64,000 bases of DNA from Mesostigma viride. Its lineage: Eukaryota > Streptophyta > Mesostigmatophyceae > Mesostigmatales > Mesostigmataceae. The notes beneath the pieces are model-generated. The model was not told the DNA's origin. It searched no databases and worked only from the letters and a program-made list of their open reading frames with translations. Every line of letters starts with the position of its first letter. The first letter of the stretch is position 1. A program made the translations under genes and the position numbers. Below, in pieces: positions 19,742-34,334 of this stretch. Location: the NCBI GenBank assembly GCA_009746045.1, contig RPFO01000127.1:1291538-1355537 (forward strand). The letters are read 5' to 3'.

Positions 19742-20388
19742 CGTGCGCCTATAATGGGAGTCACTCCCCATGGATGCCTGCATTAAGAATTTAGCCAAGC
19801 CCTGCACCTATGCAGCGAGCTACTCTCTGCTGAGAAGCCACGCCCTAGCCATATCAAGGAGACAACCAGCGCAGGCCAGAAATCTGGAGAATCCGGACCA
19901 TGGTAGCTCGAGCCTGCCGTTATCTTGTCCGCGTGTTCGAGTCGTTCAGGATGATGAAGATGAATGGTGATGGAAATGTGTATCCTTGTGCATTGAAATT
20001 ATGGCTGGCTTACGTGTAGAGCGACTAGATGACCTAGACGGTGGGGCCGGAAACAGCATGCTTGATCAGGGCGTGTGTTTCGAGCCTAACTGGCCGGGAG
20101 TGTCTAGTGGTGAGCACCATTGCTGCGATCGCTCTCCCATATGTTTAGCCATGATGATCGTCCACCCTATGTCCGCACCTTAGGTGCATGTTGGATCATG
20201 TTGGAATATACATATAGTACGTTGCACGTGCACTTTGTGCACCCAGAGCAGGTGTAGTTTACACCCTACCCGTGCAGGAAGTAGCACACATGCAATGTAT
20301 CTCTGATCTCAAGCCATACATGCCCCTTCTCAGGGATATGTGTTACATGTACTCCCAATCAACGGAGATATATATGCTAAAATTTCTT
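19742..20388 (+). repeat. ORF1-only 3' UTR, split by a dispersed repeat
   Basis: 19742-19847 and 20146-20388 match the family 3' UTR (compare 18900-19235), ending with a diverged hairpin segment (ATGTGTTACATGTACTCCCAATCAACGGAG, about 20338-20367) and an AT-rich tail. Between them lies a copy of the dispersed repeat described separately. Both halves are diverged, suggesting an older copy. Confidence 0.6.
19848..20150 (+). repeat. Dispersed 300-bp repeat, copy 1
   Basis: Starts ATATCAAGGAGACAACCAGCG and includes GGAGAATCCGGACCATGG, TAGCTCGAGCCTGCCG and GTGTTCGAGTCG. Other copies: 22598-22810 (+), 23453-23660 (-), 27965-28035 (- partial), and 46597-46729 continuing at 56305-56336 (+). CCATAT flanks this copy on both sides. 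TAGCTCGAGC and GTTCGAGTC are spaced roughly like pol III A and B boxes, so a tRNA-derived SINE is possible but unproven. Confidence 0.6.
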
Positions 20389-21154
20389 TTCCATCCTTGA
20401 CCGCTCTGTCACGGACCTCTGGACCCCCTCCCCCTTGACCGAATCCACCTTCCTCTTCCACCTCCAAGCAACCATCTCACAGCACGTGACGCCCCTAGCC
20501 GCAGATGTGGCGGCAATGGGCGGCACGCTGGCTGCTGAGCTCCCCACCATCTCCACCGCCACTTCCAGCCTCCTCGCCTCCTCCACCGCCACCACCCCCA
20601 CCTCCGACGCCATCACCGCCCAGCTCCGTGACATCGACCAGCGTCTTAAGGACAACGCCATCGCTATCGAGGTTCTGCAGAACACCGCAGGCCTCACCGC
20701 CCAGGCGGTGAAGGACATTGCCGCCAAGCCAGCCCCGGCTGGCCTGGCCGGCGATGCTCCTCCCATCACCACATGGGCGGACATGCTTAAGCAACATACC
20801 ACCTCCACCACCTCCGCCGTCGCAGCCCAGCTTCAACAGCAGACGCTTGACCTCCGCGAGGAGGCCGAGCTCGCCAAGCGCAGCCTCAACGTCATTGTCA
20901 AGAACTTCAAGATGGAGGAACTAGGTGAGAATTCCGAGAAGCTTTTGCGTGCGTTTGAGAGAGAAATCCTTGGTCGCATGGGCCTTAACGGTGAGATCGA
21001 GCTGGCCGCCCACCGCCTTCCCCGCGCGCGGGGTAAGGCAGGGCCGCCCCCGCTCCTTCTCACCTTTAAGACCCCGGCGGACAAGATTTCTTTTCTCAGA
21101 CGCCGCAAGCGGCTCGAGAAGACTCTCTTCACCCTTGATGACGACTTGACCCTG
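20389..21154 (+). CDS. ORF1 part of LINE F, interrupted at 21154
   Basis: Open from the 5' truncation point to the transposon junction. No family start codon is preserved; the frame is already open at 20389. It has a low-complexity Thr/Ala region with heptads (HVTPLAADVAAMGG; SDAITAQLRDIDQRLKDNAIAIEVLQ), TWADMLKQHTTSTTSAVAAQ, LDLREEAELAKRSLNVIVKNF, and the RRM-like AAHRLPRARGKAG and LLLTFKTPADKISFLRRRK. The TAG that ends the apparent frame at about 21160 belongs to the transposon terminus (CACTAGG). In frame, codon CTG ends exactly at the TG target site. Confidence 0.82.
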
Positions 21155-21170
21155 CACTAGGAACTCGGCT

Positions 21171-21490
21171 TTGAGAATGGGTGAGAAATGGTGAGAAAAA
21201 GGGTGAGAAAGGTGAGAAAAAGGGTGAGAAATGGGTGAGAATGGGTGAGAAAGGTGAGAAAAAAGGGTGAGAATGGGGTGAGAATGGGTGAGAAAACACG
21301 TTTCTCACCCGGGTGAGATTGCCCCAAAAAGGTGAAAAAAGGGGAAAAACGTGAGAAAAATCTCAAAAAACAGGACGTGAGATAAGTGAGAAAAACGGGA
21401 GGTGTGAAACGTGAGAAAAGTGAGAAAATCAGGACGTGAGAAAAGTGAGAAAAACAGGACGTGAGAAAAGTGAGAAAAGTGAGAAAACAC
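21171..21490 (+). repeat. Left subterminal array of CACTA-1 (GTGAGAAA)
   Basis: More than twenty copies of GTGAGAA(A) in one orientation, with spacers such as ATGG, GGTGAGAAAAAGG and ACAGGAC. Its counterpart, TTCTCAC/TCTCAATT in the opposite orientation, is at 25205-25495 just inside the original right end, with remnants at 32929-32965. Such arrays bind TnpA-type proteins in plant CACTA elements; that role here is inferred. Confidence 0.8.
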
Positions 21491-21649
21491 AGCGCTGAAA
21501 AACACACCCATAATGCAATATGCTGGCAGCAGACACATGCATGCAGTGCCAGTAACAACCGCTGTTCAAAACAGCACGAACAATAATGATTTTTTCATTA
21601 AATGTTTGAATAATTTTAATGTTTACAGCTGCAAGAACCCGTTGATTCA

Positions 21650-21805
21650 ACTATTCAACACTGTTATGGCGTTATGTACATCTTCGGCATTCAAATATGC
21701 CTTTTCAACACAGTCTGTTATGGCGTTATGACATCTTCGGCATTCAATGCCTGTTCAACACAGTCTGTTATGGCGTTATGACATCTTTCGCATTCAATGC
21801 CTATC
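21650..21805 (+). repeat. Short tandem repeat inside CACTA-1
   Basis: Three tandem units of about 55 bp built on TTCAACACAGTCTGTTATGG, CGTTATGACATCTTCGGC and ATTCAATGCC. A second pair of related blocks (GATCCTTGACATAGA ... TTCTACAAGGA) lies at 21960-21990 and 22187-22220. Confidence 0.6.
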
Positions 21806-22597
21806 ATCAAATACTATATGGTAGCTAGCTAACAAAGCGGGCCGGTCGACAGGGCGTCACATGCTGACTTGAAAGTGGAACCGCTTGCATTTTACTCTCG
21901 TGGTCCCTGCAAGAAATAAAGCAAACCGACACAATATACGCAAGAGGAAAAGAAATCAGATCCTTGACATAGATGTAAGCGTTCTACAAGGATCTTGAGC
22001 TCAGCAAATGTGTATGGCAAATCATAATTCCATCAACATACAATTCTACACATCCATGCATGCAAGAGGCCGGGGGAAAAAAAACAGGCCCTTGCAGATA
22101 AACATCTATACCTTCAAATGCCAAAATAATGACACCTATAATTCCCCCTAAAATGAAAGCAGTGCAAGAGACAAAAAAGACATCAGATCCTTGACATAGA
22201 CATCACCATTCTACAAGGAAGAGCTCACCAGCACCTAACGGTCCATGCAGCAAATGTGTAGAACCCAACACTCACTCTTATGGCAAAGCAGCCCCATGTG
22301 GCAAGGCAGCACCATACACATGAATCACACCATGCGCCAGATGTCACACGAGCAAGGCACAACGTTGTCGTCGGATCAGAAAGCAACAAACGTGAAAACG
22401 CTAGCGGCCCAAATCTGAGATTCCGCGGAACACAGAAAATAAGAAAGCTCAGAAGCTACCAGCAAGGGATCGAACATATGACCTTTGGCATGATTTCGCG
22501 GCTGTGTGAGTCTCCTGATCCGAAGGCATCTCACTTAATTAACGTTTCGAAACAGCCAAACTGCGGAAAATCTCTTACCGGAGAGAGTTGCCAATAT
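21806..22597. other. CACTA-1 interior, no recognised gene
   Basis: Contains the duplicated GATCCTTGACATAGA blocks and a 148-codon frame at 22280-22726 that overlaps the dispersed repeat and has no recognisable domain. Nothing else can be supported. Confidence 0.35.
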
Positions 22598-22810
22598 CAA
22601 GGAGACAACCAGCGCAGGCCAGAAATCGGGAGAATCCGGACCATGGTAGCTCGAGCCTGCCGTTATCTTGTCCGCGTTTTCGAGTCGTGCAGGATTATGA
22701 ATATGAATGGAGATGGAAATGTGTAGCCTTGTGCATTGAAATTACGGCTGGCTGACGTGAAGAGCGACTACATGACCTACACGGTGGGGCCGGAAACGGC
22801 TTGCTTGATT
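22598..22810 (+). repeat. Dispersed repeat, copy 2
   Basis: Begins ATATCAAGGAGACAACCAGCG and matches 19850-20060 to about GGAAACGGCTTGCTTGAT, then diverges. Together with the inverted copy at 23453-23660 it brackets about 640 bases of unique sequence inside CACTA-1. Confidence 0.6.
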
Positions 22811-23452
22811 GTGTTTCATCGTGGGCAACGAGTCCAACAACTACTTTCTCTGGGCGGCAAACTGCGGCAAATTGAACGCAAACCTCATCATGAAATCTTG
22901 ACCGTCGAAATCTAACAATCCGACGACTTATGCAGTATGCCGCGTAATTTTCTGTTGCGGGAGAGCCGTTGGGCCGGTTCCCGACGCGGGCGACCAGTGG
23001 TTTGCGTTAAGTTAACTTAGCTGAAGTTCCCCAAGCCGCATGATGGCTCTCATCGACGGCCTCAGTCTATTGACGCGTCGGCCCGATTTTGGCGGCACCC
23101 AATTTGACCCCAACGGCACCTACCGACAAAGGGCATACGTACGTTTCACGCGCACCACGACCTTCGAGCTCTGCTATGGCGGTGGTGCCGTGGGGCCCGC
23201 ATCAGACTGCGGGCCCTTATCTGCTTTGGCGGTGCTGCCGTTGGGCCCGCATCAGAATTCAGGCCCTTTATGCATGCGGGCCATTAATGCATGTTACTTT
23301 TTTAGTCTTCTGCATACAAATATGAAGCAATGAGGTCGTGTCCTCTGGATTTTTGCACTGCAAATGGCATTTGCACCGTGTGCAGTTCCTGGACGTTTGG
23401 AAACATGCATGATGGCATGTGGCTAATGTAATGACTGACTAGCTAGACCGTT

Positions 23453-23660
23453 TCAGTGGTTTTTCATTTGCGGGTATTTCCTCGTAAATGGTGGGAAAGC
23501 GATCGCAGCAATGGTTCTCACCACTAGACACTCCCGGCCAGTGAAGCTCGAAAAACACGCCCTGATCAAGCAAGCTGTTTCCGGCCCCACTGTATAGGTC
23601 ATCTTACAGTCGCTCTTTGCGTAAGCCAGCCATAATTTCAATGAACAAGGCTACACATTT
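23453..23660 (-). repeat. Dispersed repeat, copy 3 (inverted)
   Basis: On the minus strand it reads GCCTTGTTCATTGAAATTAT ... GGAAACAGCTTGCTTGATCA ... CGGGAGTGTCTAGTGGTGAG ... CGCAAATGAAAAACCAC. It overlaps the second half of copies 1 and 2 and extends further 3' than either. Confidence 0.6.
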
Positions 23661-23705
23661 GCATACTCTTTGCTTGGTTATCGGTGTGCCTTTGTTTGGA
23701 TGCAG

Positions 23706-25038
23706 GGGGGATCGCTGTGCTGACACAACGCGGCAAGGGATTTGCTGGTAGAAGATGCCCTTCCCAAGGCTGATTACAGCGACCCTGCGAATGGCGACGA
23801 GGCCTACTGGTGAGCCTTGTTTTTTGCAAATGCTACTTACGCCGTCTGCTTTGGTTATTTTAATTCAGTCCTATTGAAAGGCGCCTTGGGATTAGCCATG
23901 CAATCATGTTTTACTGTCACAAAGCCAGCCCTAGTAATTAATATCTAGTTTGTTTGGTTTTACCCATCCGGGTGCCATGATCTTGCCGCCAGTAAAAGCG
24001 TCCTGTGTTGTATCTGTTCTATTTTTTTTAATAACCAATACTTGCAATAATAATACTCTTTGCTGGGTTATCGGTGTGCGTTTGTTTGAATGCAGGCGAG
24101 ATCGCTGTGCTGACACAACGTTCAACGTGCTTGCATGGGCATCATTAAACCTGACGCCGCTTGTGCCGCAAGGCATTGTAGCGGCGTGTGGGGGCGTGAA
24201 GCGCTACGCGGATTCTTTCCACAAAGTCAGGATACACAGGTTCAACTACCGCACGGAGGCTGCGGACCAATCCCAGGGAAAGCGGCACAAGAATGCGGGA
24301 GTTGCGGTGCATGGCCCGGGCGGTGTAGACTTTGGTTTCATTACACACATTCTGAAGGCCAGGTTAGAGTACCCACGAGGGGGCTGGGAATGGCAGCTGT
24401 TGTTGAAGGTGGAGCTTTTTGATCGCCTTCATGTCGCTCACCTGCCCCACGAGAGGTTGGTGGTCATCAGCAGCGCACAGGCCCCCAGGTCGTCGTGCCT
24501 TGTGTTGCCAGGTGCAGTGAGCTCAGTTGGGTATGTCGTCGATGAATGCTATGCTCCCGAAATGGTGGTAATCCCTGCCAAACTGCCATGGAGCATGGCA
24601 CATCAGGCGCAATCTGCCCTCAGTAACCATGTGTATCACAGCGTGGCAGCAGATTTCCCCACCATGCCGCAGTTTGAAGTGATTGAGGAGGGTGAGCCGA
24701 TGCCACCGCCACCGCCTAGTGGCAAGAAGAAAGGCAAGAAGAAGGGGTCCAAGAAGAAGAAGGTGGCAGCGGCAGACCTAGGTGATGGCGACGTGGTGCG
24801 CCGCGCTGGCAAGGCACCTGCTCGAGGGCGCAGCCGCAAGCGTGGTGCTCCCACAGATGCTGGACCTAGCCAGCCCACCGTTGTAATTGAGGAGGTCCCT
24901 ATGGCAAAGAGGGCCAGTGGAAGGCAGCGTAAAGCTGTGAACTATTGCGACACTAGTGGGGATGACACTATGTCATCAGAAGATGATGTTGATGCAAGCA
25001 ACCCCTCGGACAGCAGTTCTGAAGAAGATGACTATTGA
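23706..25038 (+). CDS. Putative CACTA-associated protein, two 3' exons (tentative)
   Basis: The last exon 24096-25038 follows a good acceptor (TTTGTTTGAATGCAG) and runs to TGA at 25036-25038. It contains KRYADSFHKVRIHRFNYR, a hydrophobic block WQLLLKVELFDRLHVAHLP and CYAPEMVVIPAKLPWSM. A Lys-rich tract (GKKKGKKKGSKKKK) and an acidic Ser/Asp/Glu tail end it. A related exon at 23706-23809 follows a near-identical acceptor region (23673-23712 vs 24057-24102) and ends at GTGAGC; its usable frame gives LLVEDALPKADYSDPANGDEAYW-type sequence only after an early stop. The nuclear-type tail and position inside CACTA-1 suggest a transposase C-terminus or accessory protein. No DDE motif is visible. Confidence 0.4.
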
Positions 25039-25204
25039 TTTAATTTGGGCATGACAGCATTGTTTATGGAATGATGTGCTGTTTTATATTGTATGACAAC
25101 CCTATATTAATTGCACCTTTGTGCACCCTATAATGCATATCAAAGTGGTGTTGAGTTTTTTTTCACGTTAAGGACTTAATGAAATAAAGCTCATGATTTT
25201 TCTC

Positions 25205-25495
25205 GTGTTACAATCTTGGTGAGAAATTTCTCACCACGTTGACTTGTGATTTTTCTCGTGTTAGTGATTTTTCTCGTGTTGGTGAGAAACTTCTCAATTT
25301 TCTCAATTTTCTCAAATTTTCTCACTTTTTCTCACCCATTCTCACCTTTTTTCTCACTTTAGGGTTTTTTCTCACCCCAATCTCACCAAAACCCCCTTTT
25401 TCTCACCAAAATCTCACCCTGGTGAGATTTCTTGCCTAGCGTTTGCGGAAAAAAATTGAGATTTTTCTCAATTTTCTCAAAAAATTCTCACAAAA
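25205..25495 (-). repeat. Right subterminal array of CACTA-1
   Basis: Dense TTCTCAC, TTTTCTCAATTTTCTCA and CTCACCAAAA motifs, the reverse complements of the GTGAGAAA units at 21171-21490. It ends where CACTA-2 is inserted (TG at 25498-25499). Confidence 0.8.
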
Positions 25496-25511
25496 GGTGC
25501 ACTAGGAGCCG

Positions 25512-25860
25512 GGTGTTGACAAAGTGTGACAAATTTTTGTCAACAATTGTCAACTTGTTGACAAAGTGTGACAACTTGTTGACAAATTGTTGACAAAGTG
25601 TGACAAAGTGTGACAAAACTAGACAAAAAAATGTCAACAGCTTGACAAAACTTGACAGAATGTTGACAATGTTGACAAAACGTTGACAATCGTTGACATG
25701 TCAACTTTATGTTGATGTCAACAAATGTCAAAACACTGACAAGCCAAGGTGATTTGTCAACAAATGTCAAGACGTTTACAAACGCAGGCCAAACGCAAGA
25801 AAAATGTCAACAAATGTCAACATGACAAAATGTCAACACGATAAACAAAGGCATAGCAAA
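25512..25860 (+). repeat. Left subterminal array of CACTA-2 (TTGACAAA)
   Basis: About thirty TGACAAA / TGTCAA motifs in both orientations, many as TTGACAAAGTGTGACAAA. The mirrored array at the right end (TTTTGTCAC repeated four times at about 32527-32567, then TTTGTCACACTTTGTC blocks at 32818-32908) shows this is a terminal feature of the element. Confidence 0.8.
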
Positions 25861-29874
<4,014 letters not shown>

Positions 29875-29879
29875 CGAGG

Positions 29880-31790
29880 GGTGAGGATTATTCCTTGTCA
29901 TGGGGGCATACAGGACGGGTTACTTATTCCTTGTCATGGGGGCAGGCAGGACAAGTTAATTATTCCTTGTCATGGGGGGCAGGCAGGACGGGTTAATTGT
30001 TCCTTTTCATGGGGGCAGGCAGGGCGGGTTAATTATTCCTTGTCATTAGGGGCAGGCAGGACGGGTTAATAATTCCTTGTCATGGGGGCAGGCAGGACGG
30101 GTCACTTATTCCTTGTCATGGGGGCAGGCAGGACGGGTCAATTATTCCGTGTCATGGGGGCAGGCTGGACCTGTTAATTATTCCTTGTCATGGGGGCAGG
30201 CGGGACGGGTTAGTAATTCCTTGTCTTGGGGGCAGGCAGGGCGGGTGAATTATTCCTTTTTATGGTGACAGGCAGAACGGGTTAATCACTCCTTGTCATG
30301 GGAGGCAGGCAGGACGGGTTACTTATTCCTTGTCATGGGGGGCAGGCGCATTGCATATACATTTATTCCTTGTCATGGGGGGCAGGCAGGACGGGTTAAT
30401 TGTTCTTGTCATGAGGGGACGGCAGGGGGGGCTCATGATACCCTGTAGTGGGGTGGGCGAAGGCAGGGGGGGTTAATGATTCCCTGTCATGGGGTGGGGG
30501 AAGGCAGGGGGGGTTAACGATTCCTTGTGTCCATGGGGGGCAGGCAGGACGGGTTTCTTATTCCTTGTCATGAGGGGAAGGCAGGGGAGGTAAATGATTT
30601 CCTGTCGTGGGGTGGGAGAAGGCGGGGGTAATAATTTTTCCTTGCCATGGGGGCAGGCAGGACAGGTTAATTATTCCTTGTCATGGGGGCATGCAGAAAA
30701 GCTTAAAAATTTCTTGTCATGGGATTGAAAGCACCTCACAGTCAGTTGTCCTCCCTTACGAAATGGCGATTTTGTAGCTACATGATTAACAGAGCATATG
30801 CTCTAAATCTTGTAGCAATGGACCGCGTTATATTTCTGTTGGCGACTACTTTCAAACATTCATCATTTTTGTTTTTCTTTTACATTTGTCTTGTTGCGGA
30901 CAGGGAGGGTTGATTGCCTTTTCATGGGGGGCAGGCAGGGGTGGGGGTTACTCCTTGTCATGGGGGGCAGGCAGGGGGGGTTGATTGCCTTTTCATGGGG
31001 GGCAGGCAGGGGCCGGGGCTTAATTATTCCTTGTAATGTGGTGCAGGCAGGGGGGGTAATGATTCATTGTCATGGGGGGCAGGCAGGGGGGGGGTAACTC
31101 CTTGTCATGGGGGGCAGGCGGGGGGGGGGTAATTATCCCTTGTCATGGGGGTTCAGGCAGAGGGGGCTAATCCTTGTCACATGGGGGGCAGGCTGCGTGG
31201 GTAATTTTTCCTTGTAATTAGGCAGGCAGGGGGGGTAGTTGATCCTTGTCATGGGGGACATGCAGGGGGGGGCAATGATTCCTTGTCGTGGGGGGCATGT
31301 AGGGGGCGTCAAGTGTTCCTTGTTATGTGGGGCAGGCAGGGGGGGGATGATTCTTGTCGTGGGGGGCAGGCAGGGGAGGGGATGATTCTTGTCGTGGGGG
31401 GCAGGCAGGGAGTGTTAATTATTCCTTGTCACGGGGGGCAGACAGGGGGGGGCAATGATTCCTTGTCGTGGGGGGCAGGTAGCGGGGGTTAGTTGTTCCT
31501 TGTCGTGGGGGGCAGGCAGGGGGGGTCAATGATTCCTTGTCATGCCCGGGGCAGGTAGGGGGCGTAATTATTCCTTGTATTGGGGGCCAGGCGGGGGGCG
31601 TTAATCGTTGTCATGGGGGGCAGGCAGGGGGGTTTAATCCTTGTCATGGGGGGCAGGCAGGGGGGCTTGTTCCTTGTCATGGGGGACAGGTATGGGGGGG
31701 AGATTATTCCGCGTCATGGGGGTAGGCAAATGGGTTAGTTTTTCCTTGTCATGGGGGGCAGGTGGGGCAGCTTTATAATTCCTTGTGGTG
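29880..31790 (+). repeat. GC-rich minisatellite in CACTA-2
   Basis: Roughly fifty units of about 33-40 bp built on TTATTCCTTGTCATGGGGGC and AGGCAGGACGGGTTA. A 170-bp block at 30720-30890 ends the first half, and a diverged copy of it (31788-31955) ends the second half. The whole array therefore looks like a duplicated super-unit. Units in the second half have longer G runs (GGCAGGCAGGGGGGG). Confidence 0.85.
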
Positions 31791-31955
31791 GGTTTTAAGC
31801 ACCTTGCAATCGTTATGCCCTCTTAAGGAAGTGTGCTTGCGCAGCTAATCGATTAACATAACATATGCTCCAAATTTCGTACACAATGGATACCGTAATA
31901 AATTTGTTATTGACTACGAATAAACATTCATAATTTTTGTTTTTCTTCTGCAGGA

Positions 31956-32519
31956 AGTCTCGGCTGTTCTGGTGCCATATGCATCCTCACCATCGTCGTC
32001 ATCGACGTAGCCGGCGGACTCGTCTAGGGTCCATGCACGGGTTGCTCAGGTTTGTCTTTGAATCTGTGTGATGAGGTGTTTTCTTTGCGCAGTGTATGTT
32101 TGCCTGCAGCTACCTTTTTTGTTCCAAATAGATCAGTGCTTTCTTCTTTGCATTTGCAGCAAGAGAGGGAAGTTTTTGTACAGGTTTTTTAACGTAATCT
32201 GCCTCTTTAATGTTGCACAACTGACAACAACCATGTATACATTGATGTTATTTCCACCTCTGCATCTTTTTTCTGTGTTTTACAGGAGAGTCGAGAGCTT
32301 TTAATCAAAATGACATCCGCAAATGACGGCTGCACACAATATACCCAACGGGCGGCTGCCTGCAAATTCTTTGCAAGCATTTAGAGCTTTCCGTGGAAGT
32401 CATGCTCACAACGGGCTGCACGCAACGCAATGGGCTGCCGTCCGAACTTTGCCTACGAGACAATCGTTGTTGCTGTCAGCATTAAGTAATGCTTATTTTG
32501 TAATAAAAAGAAAAATTTC
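31956..32519. other. CACTA-2 interior right part
   Basis: An acceptor-like CTTCTGCAG at about 31947-31955 is followed by a short frame encoding VSAVLVPYASSPSSSST and a stop. This could be the last exon of an element transcript, but nothing confirms it. The rest is AT-rich unique sequence up to the right subterminal array. Confidence 0.3.
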
Positions 32520-32926
32520 ACTGGTTTTTGTCACTTTTTGTCACTTTTTGTCACTTTTTGTCACTTTTTGTCTGTTTTATAGTCCTGATAAATTTTCAGG
32601 ATTGTCTGTGATATATCAACGTTTGTGTTGTGATAAATGTGCACAAATGTCACTAATTGTGGTGTGATAAAATGTGATAAAATCTCACTCTCATGTTGAC
32701 AATGCGTGACGTTGACAATGTGTGACATTTTTTGACACTTTCACCTTGATAATTTGTCAAGAATTGTCTTGTAAAATCGACCTGATATGTCATGGTTTTG
32801 TCAACATTTGTATAGCTTTTGTCACACTTTGTCACACCACATGTCACACTTTGTCACACTTTGTCACACTTTATCAACCTGACATGTCAAGCATTGTCAC
32901 ACTTTGTCAACACCCGGCTCCTAGTG
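32520..32926 (-). repeat. Right subterminal array of CACTA-2
   Basis: Opens with a GTCACTTTTT run repeated five times (32527-32572) and continues with TTGTCA, TGTGACA and CACTTTGTCAC motifs up to the terminal CCCGGCTCCTAGTG. It mirrors the left array at 25512-25860. Confidence 0.8.
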
Positions 32927-32978
32927 TGAGAAAATTGAGGGTTTTGAGAAAATTCTCAGAATCTGAGTTCCTAGTGTG

Positions 32979-34334
32979 GCGCAGCAACAACGGCGACGGG
33001 AGCTATGGCCGACCTACCTCCAGCTCCGGCAGACCAAGGCGGGCCAGCCGGTGTACTGGAAGGGGGCGGCCATCTACGTCGGCGTCCTTCCCCCTGACAG
33101 TTTGCCGCTGGTCCTCATTTTTGTTGACTATATCAAGGCCTTTGACACGGTCCTCTGGGAGGCTCTTTGGGCCATCCTAGCTCTGGACCGCGTGCCACCA
33201 GCGTTTATTGCTGCCATTCGCCGACTGTATGAGGGCTCACAGGCAGTAGTGCGGACTGCGGAAGGCACCACCCCACCATTCCCCCTTCACCACGGGGTGT
33301 GGCAAGGTTGTGTCCTGTCTCCATACCTGTTCATTATTGTCGTGGACCACGTCATGCGCCAGGCACGTGCGCGCTTTACTGCTCTTAAGGGGTTCGAGCC
33401 AGGCTTGGACATCCTTAACGAGCGTGGGCACGGCGGGGTTAGCACGGGTTACCGCCTGGCTGACCTGATTTATGCGGACGACACCACCCTCATCGCGCGC
33501 CCCGAGCACATTCAGACCTGGCTGGACTGTCTGGGCCTGGAGGCGAGGGCGGTGGGGTTGGAGATTAGTGTCAAAACTGAGGCGATGGTGATTGGGGCCT
33601 CCAGTCGCCCGCCGCTGCCGCGCCTGCTAGACGGGACGGAGGTCCCACTCCGCGACCGCTTCAAGCTGTTGGGGAGTTGGCTTCCGGACACTGCCGACGA
33701 TGTGGACACCCGCATCGGCCTTTCCTGGGCCAAGCTCCGTTCGCTCAACACCTACTGGCGCTCCAAGGGCCTGGACGAGCACCGCAAGCGCATGCTCTTC
33801 AAGGTCCTCGTCCTCACGGTGCTCACGTATGGCGCCGAGGCATGGACACTCACGGCAACACTGGCAGCCAAGCTAGACGGCACGGTCACCCGGATGCTCC
33901 GACAGGTCCTGAATGTCGGGTTTTCTCAGCGTAGGTCCTTAGAGTCTTTGTATCACGGTATGCCGCGTATTTCGGACGAGATTAGACAGCGTAGGATAGC
34001 ATTTGTAGGACATCTTGCTCGCACCAGCCAGGTCGACACCGCCCTTGGTCTGGCCGGTCCCCAGCGGCTCGGCCAACCGGGGCGGCACATTTTGACCTGG
34101 CCTGGCCCCAAGAACATTCCTAAAAAGGTAGGGAAACACGCCATGACCTATACCCAGATGTTGCTGGACGACCTAGTGGTCCCAGCCCAGTTTGAGTACC
34201 GCATCCACTCTCTCTCCCGTCTTTGGACTGCCATGCAAGACAAGACGCGGTGGAAGAAGATTGTCAAGGCGCACACGCCAGCCCCTGTGGGCAAGCCGCC
34301 TCCCCCCAAACGGAGGAGCCGTTTTGATGAGTAG
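32979..34334 (+). CDS. LINE F: ORF1 tail fused in frame to reverse transcriptase
   Basis: The frame begins AQQQRRRELWPTYLQLRQ (ORF1 C-terminus, VYWKGAAIYV) and at about 33085 passes without a stop into LPPDSLPLVLIFVDYIKAFD, motif A of the RT. Motif B (GVWQGCVLSPYLF), motif C (YADD), the thumb and a basic C-terminus follow to TAG at 34332-34334. It is 451 codons here and would continue the 20389-21154 frame exactly if the CACTA insert were absent. The endonuclease and RT fingers are deleted. The junction lies at GTCGGC/GTCCTTCCCCCTGA and shares only a few bases. RT activity is unlikely without the fingers. Confidence 0.87.
   Translation, partial: AQQQRRRELWPTYLQLRQTKAGQPVYWKGAAIYVGVLPPDSLPLVLIFVDYIKAFDTVLWEALWAILALDRVPPAFIAAIRRLYEGSQAVVRTAEGTTPPFPLHHGVWQGCVLSPYLFIIVVDHVMRQARARFTALKGFEPGLDILNERGHGGVSTGYRLADLIYADDTTLIARPEHIQTWLDCLGLEARAVGLEISVKTEAMVIGASSRPPLPRLLDGTEVPLRDRFKLLGSWLPDTADDVDTRIGLSWAKLRSLNTYWRSKGLDEHRKRMLFKVLVLTVLTYGAEAWTLTATLAAKLDGTVTRMLRQVLNVGFSQRRSLESLYHGMPRISDEIRQRRIAFVGHLARTSQVDTALGLAGPQRLGQPGRHILTWPGPKNIPKKVGKHAMTYTQMLLDDLVVPAQFEYRIHSLSRLWTAMQDKTRWKKIVKAHTPAPVGKPPPPKRRSRFDE

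Larger units (their letters stand above)
17096..19745 (-). mobile_element. ORF1-only retroelement C, minus strand, split
   Basis: The 3' tail at 17092-17110 and hairpin segment at 17110-17145 continue to 17172, then jump over the 17173-19235 insertion to 19236-19745. That part holds the rest of the 3' UTR and about 100 bp of ORF1 C-terminus (VYWKGAAIYVGHKPWQA-like, minus strand). The 5' end is truncated near 19745. The duplicated ATGGCCTTTCTTA at 17160-17172 and 19236-19248 marks the insertion point of the intact plus-strand element. Confidence 0.72.

Noticed and set aside
19890..19960. A true tRNA gene in the dispersed repeat (TAGCTCGAGC...GTTCGAGTC)
   Set aside because: No acceptor stem or anticodon arm can be folded; only box-like sequences are present.
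29880..31790. CRISPR-like array of regular repeats
   Set aside because: Units are contiguous and variable with no unique spacers, in a eukaryotic transposon; it is a minisatellite.
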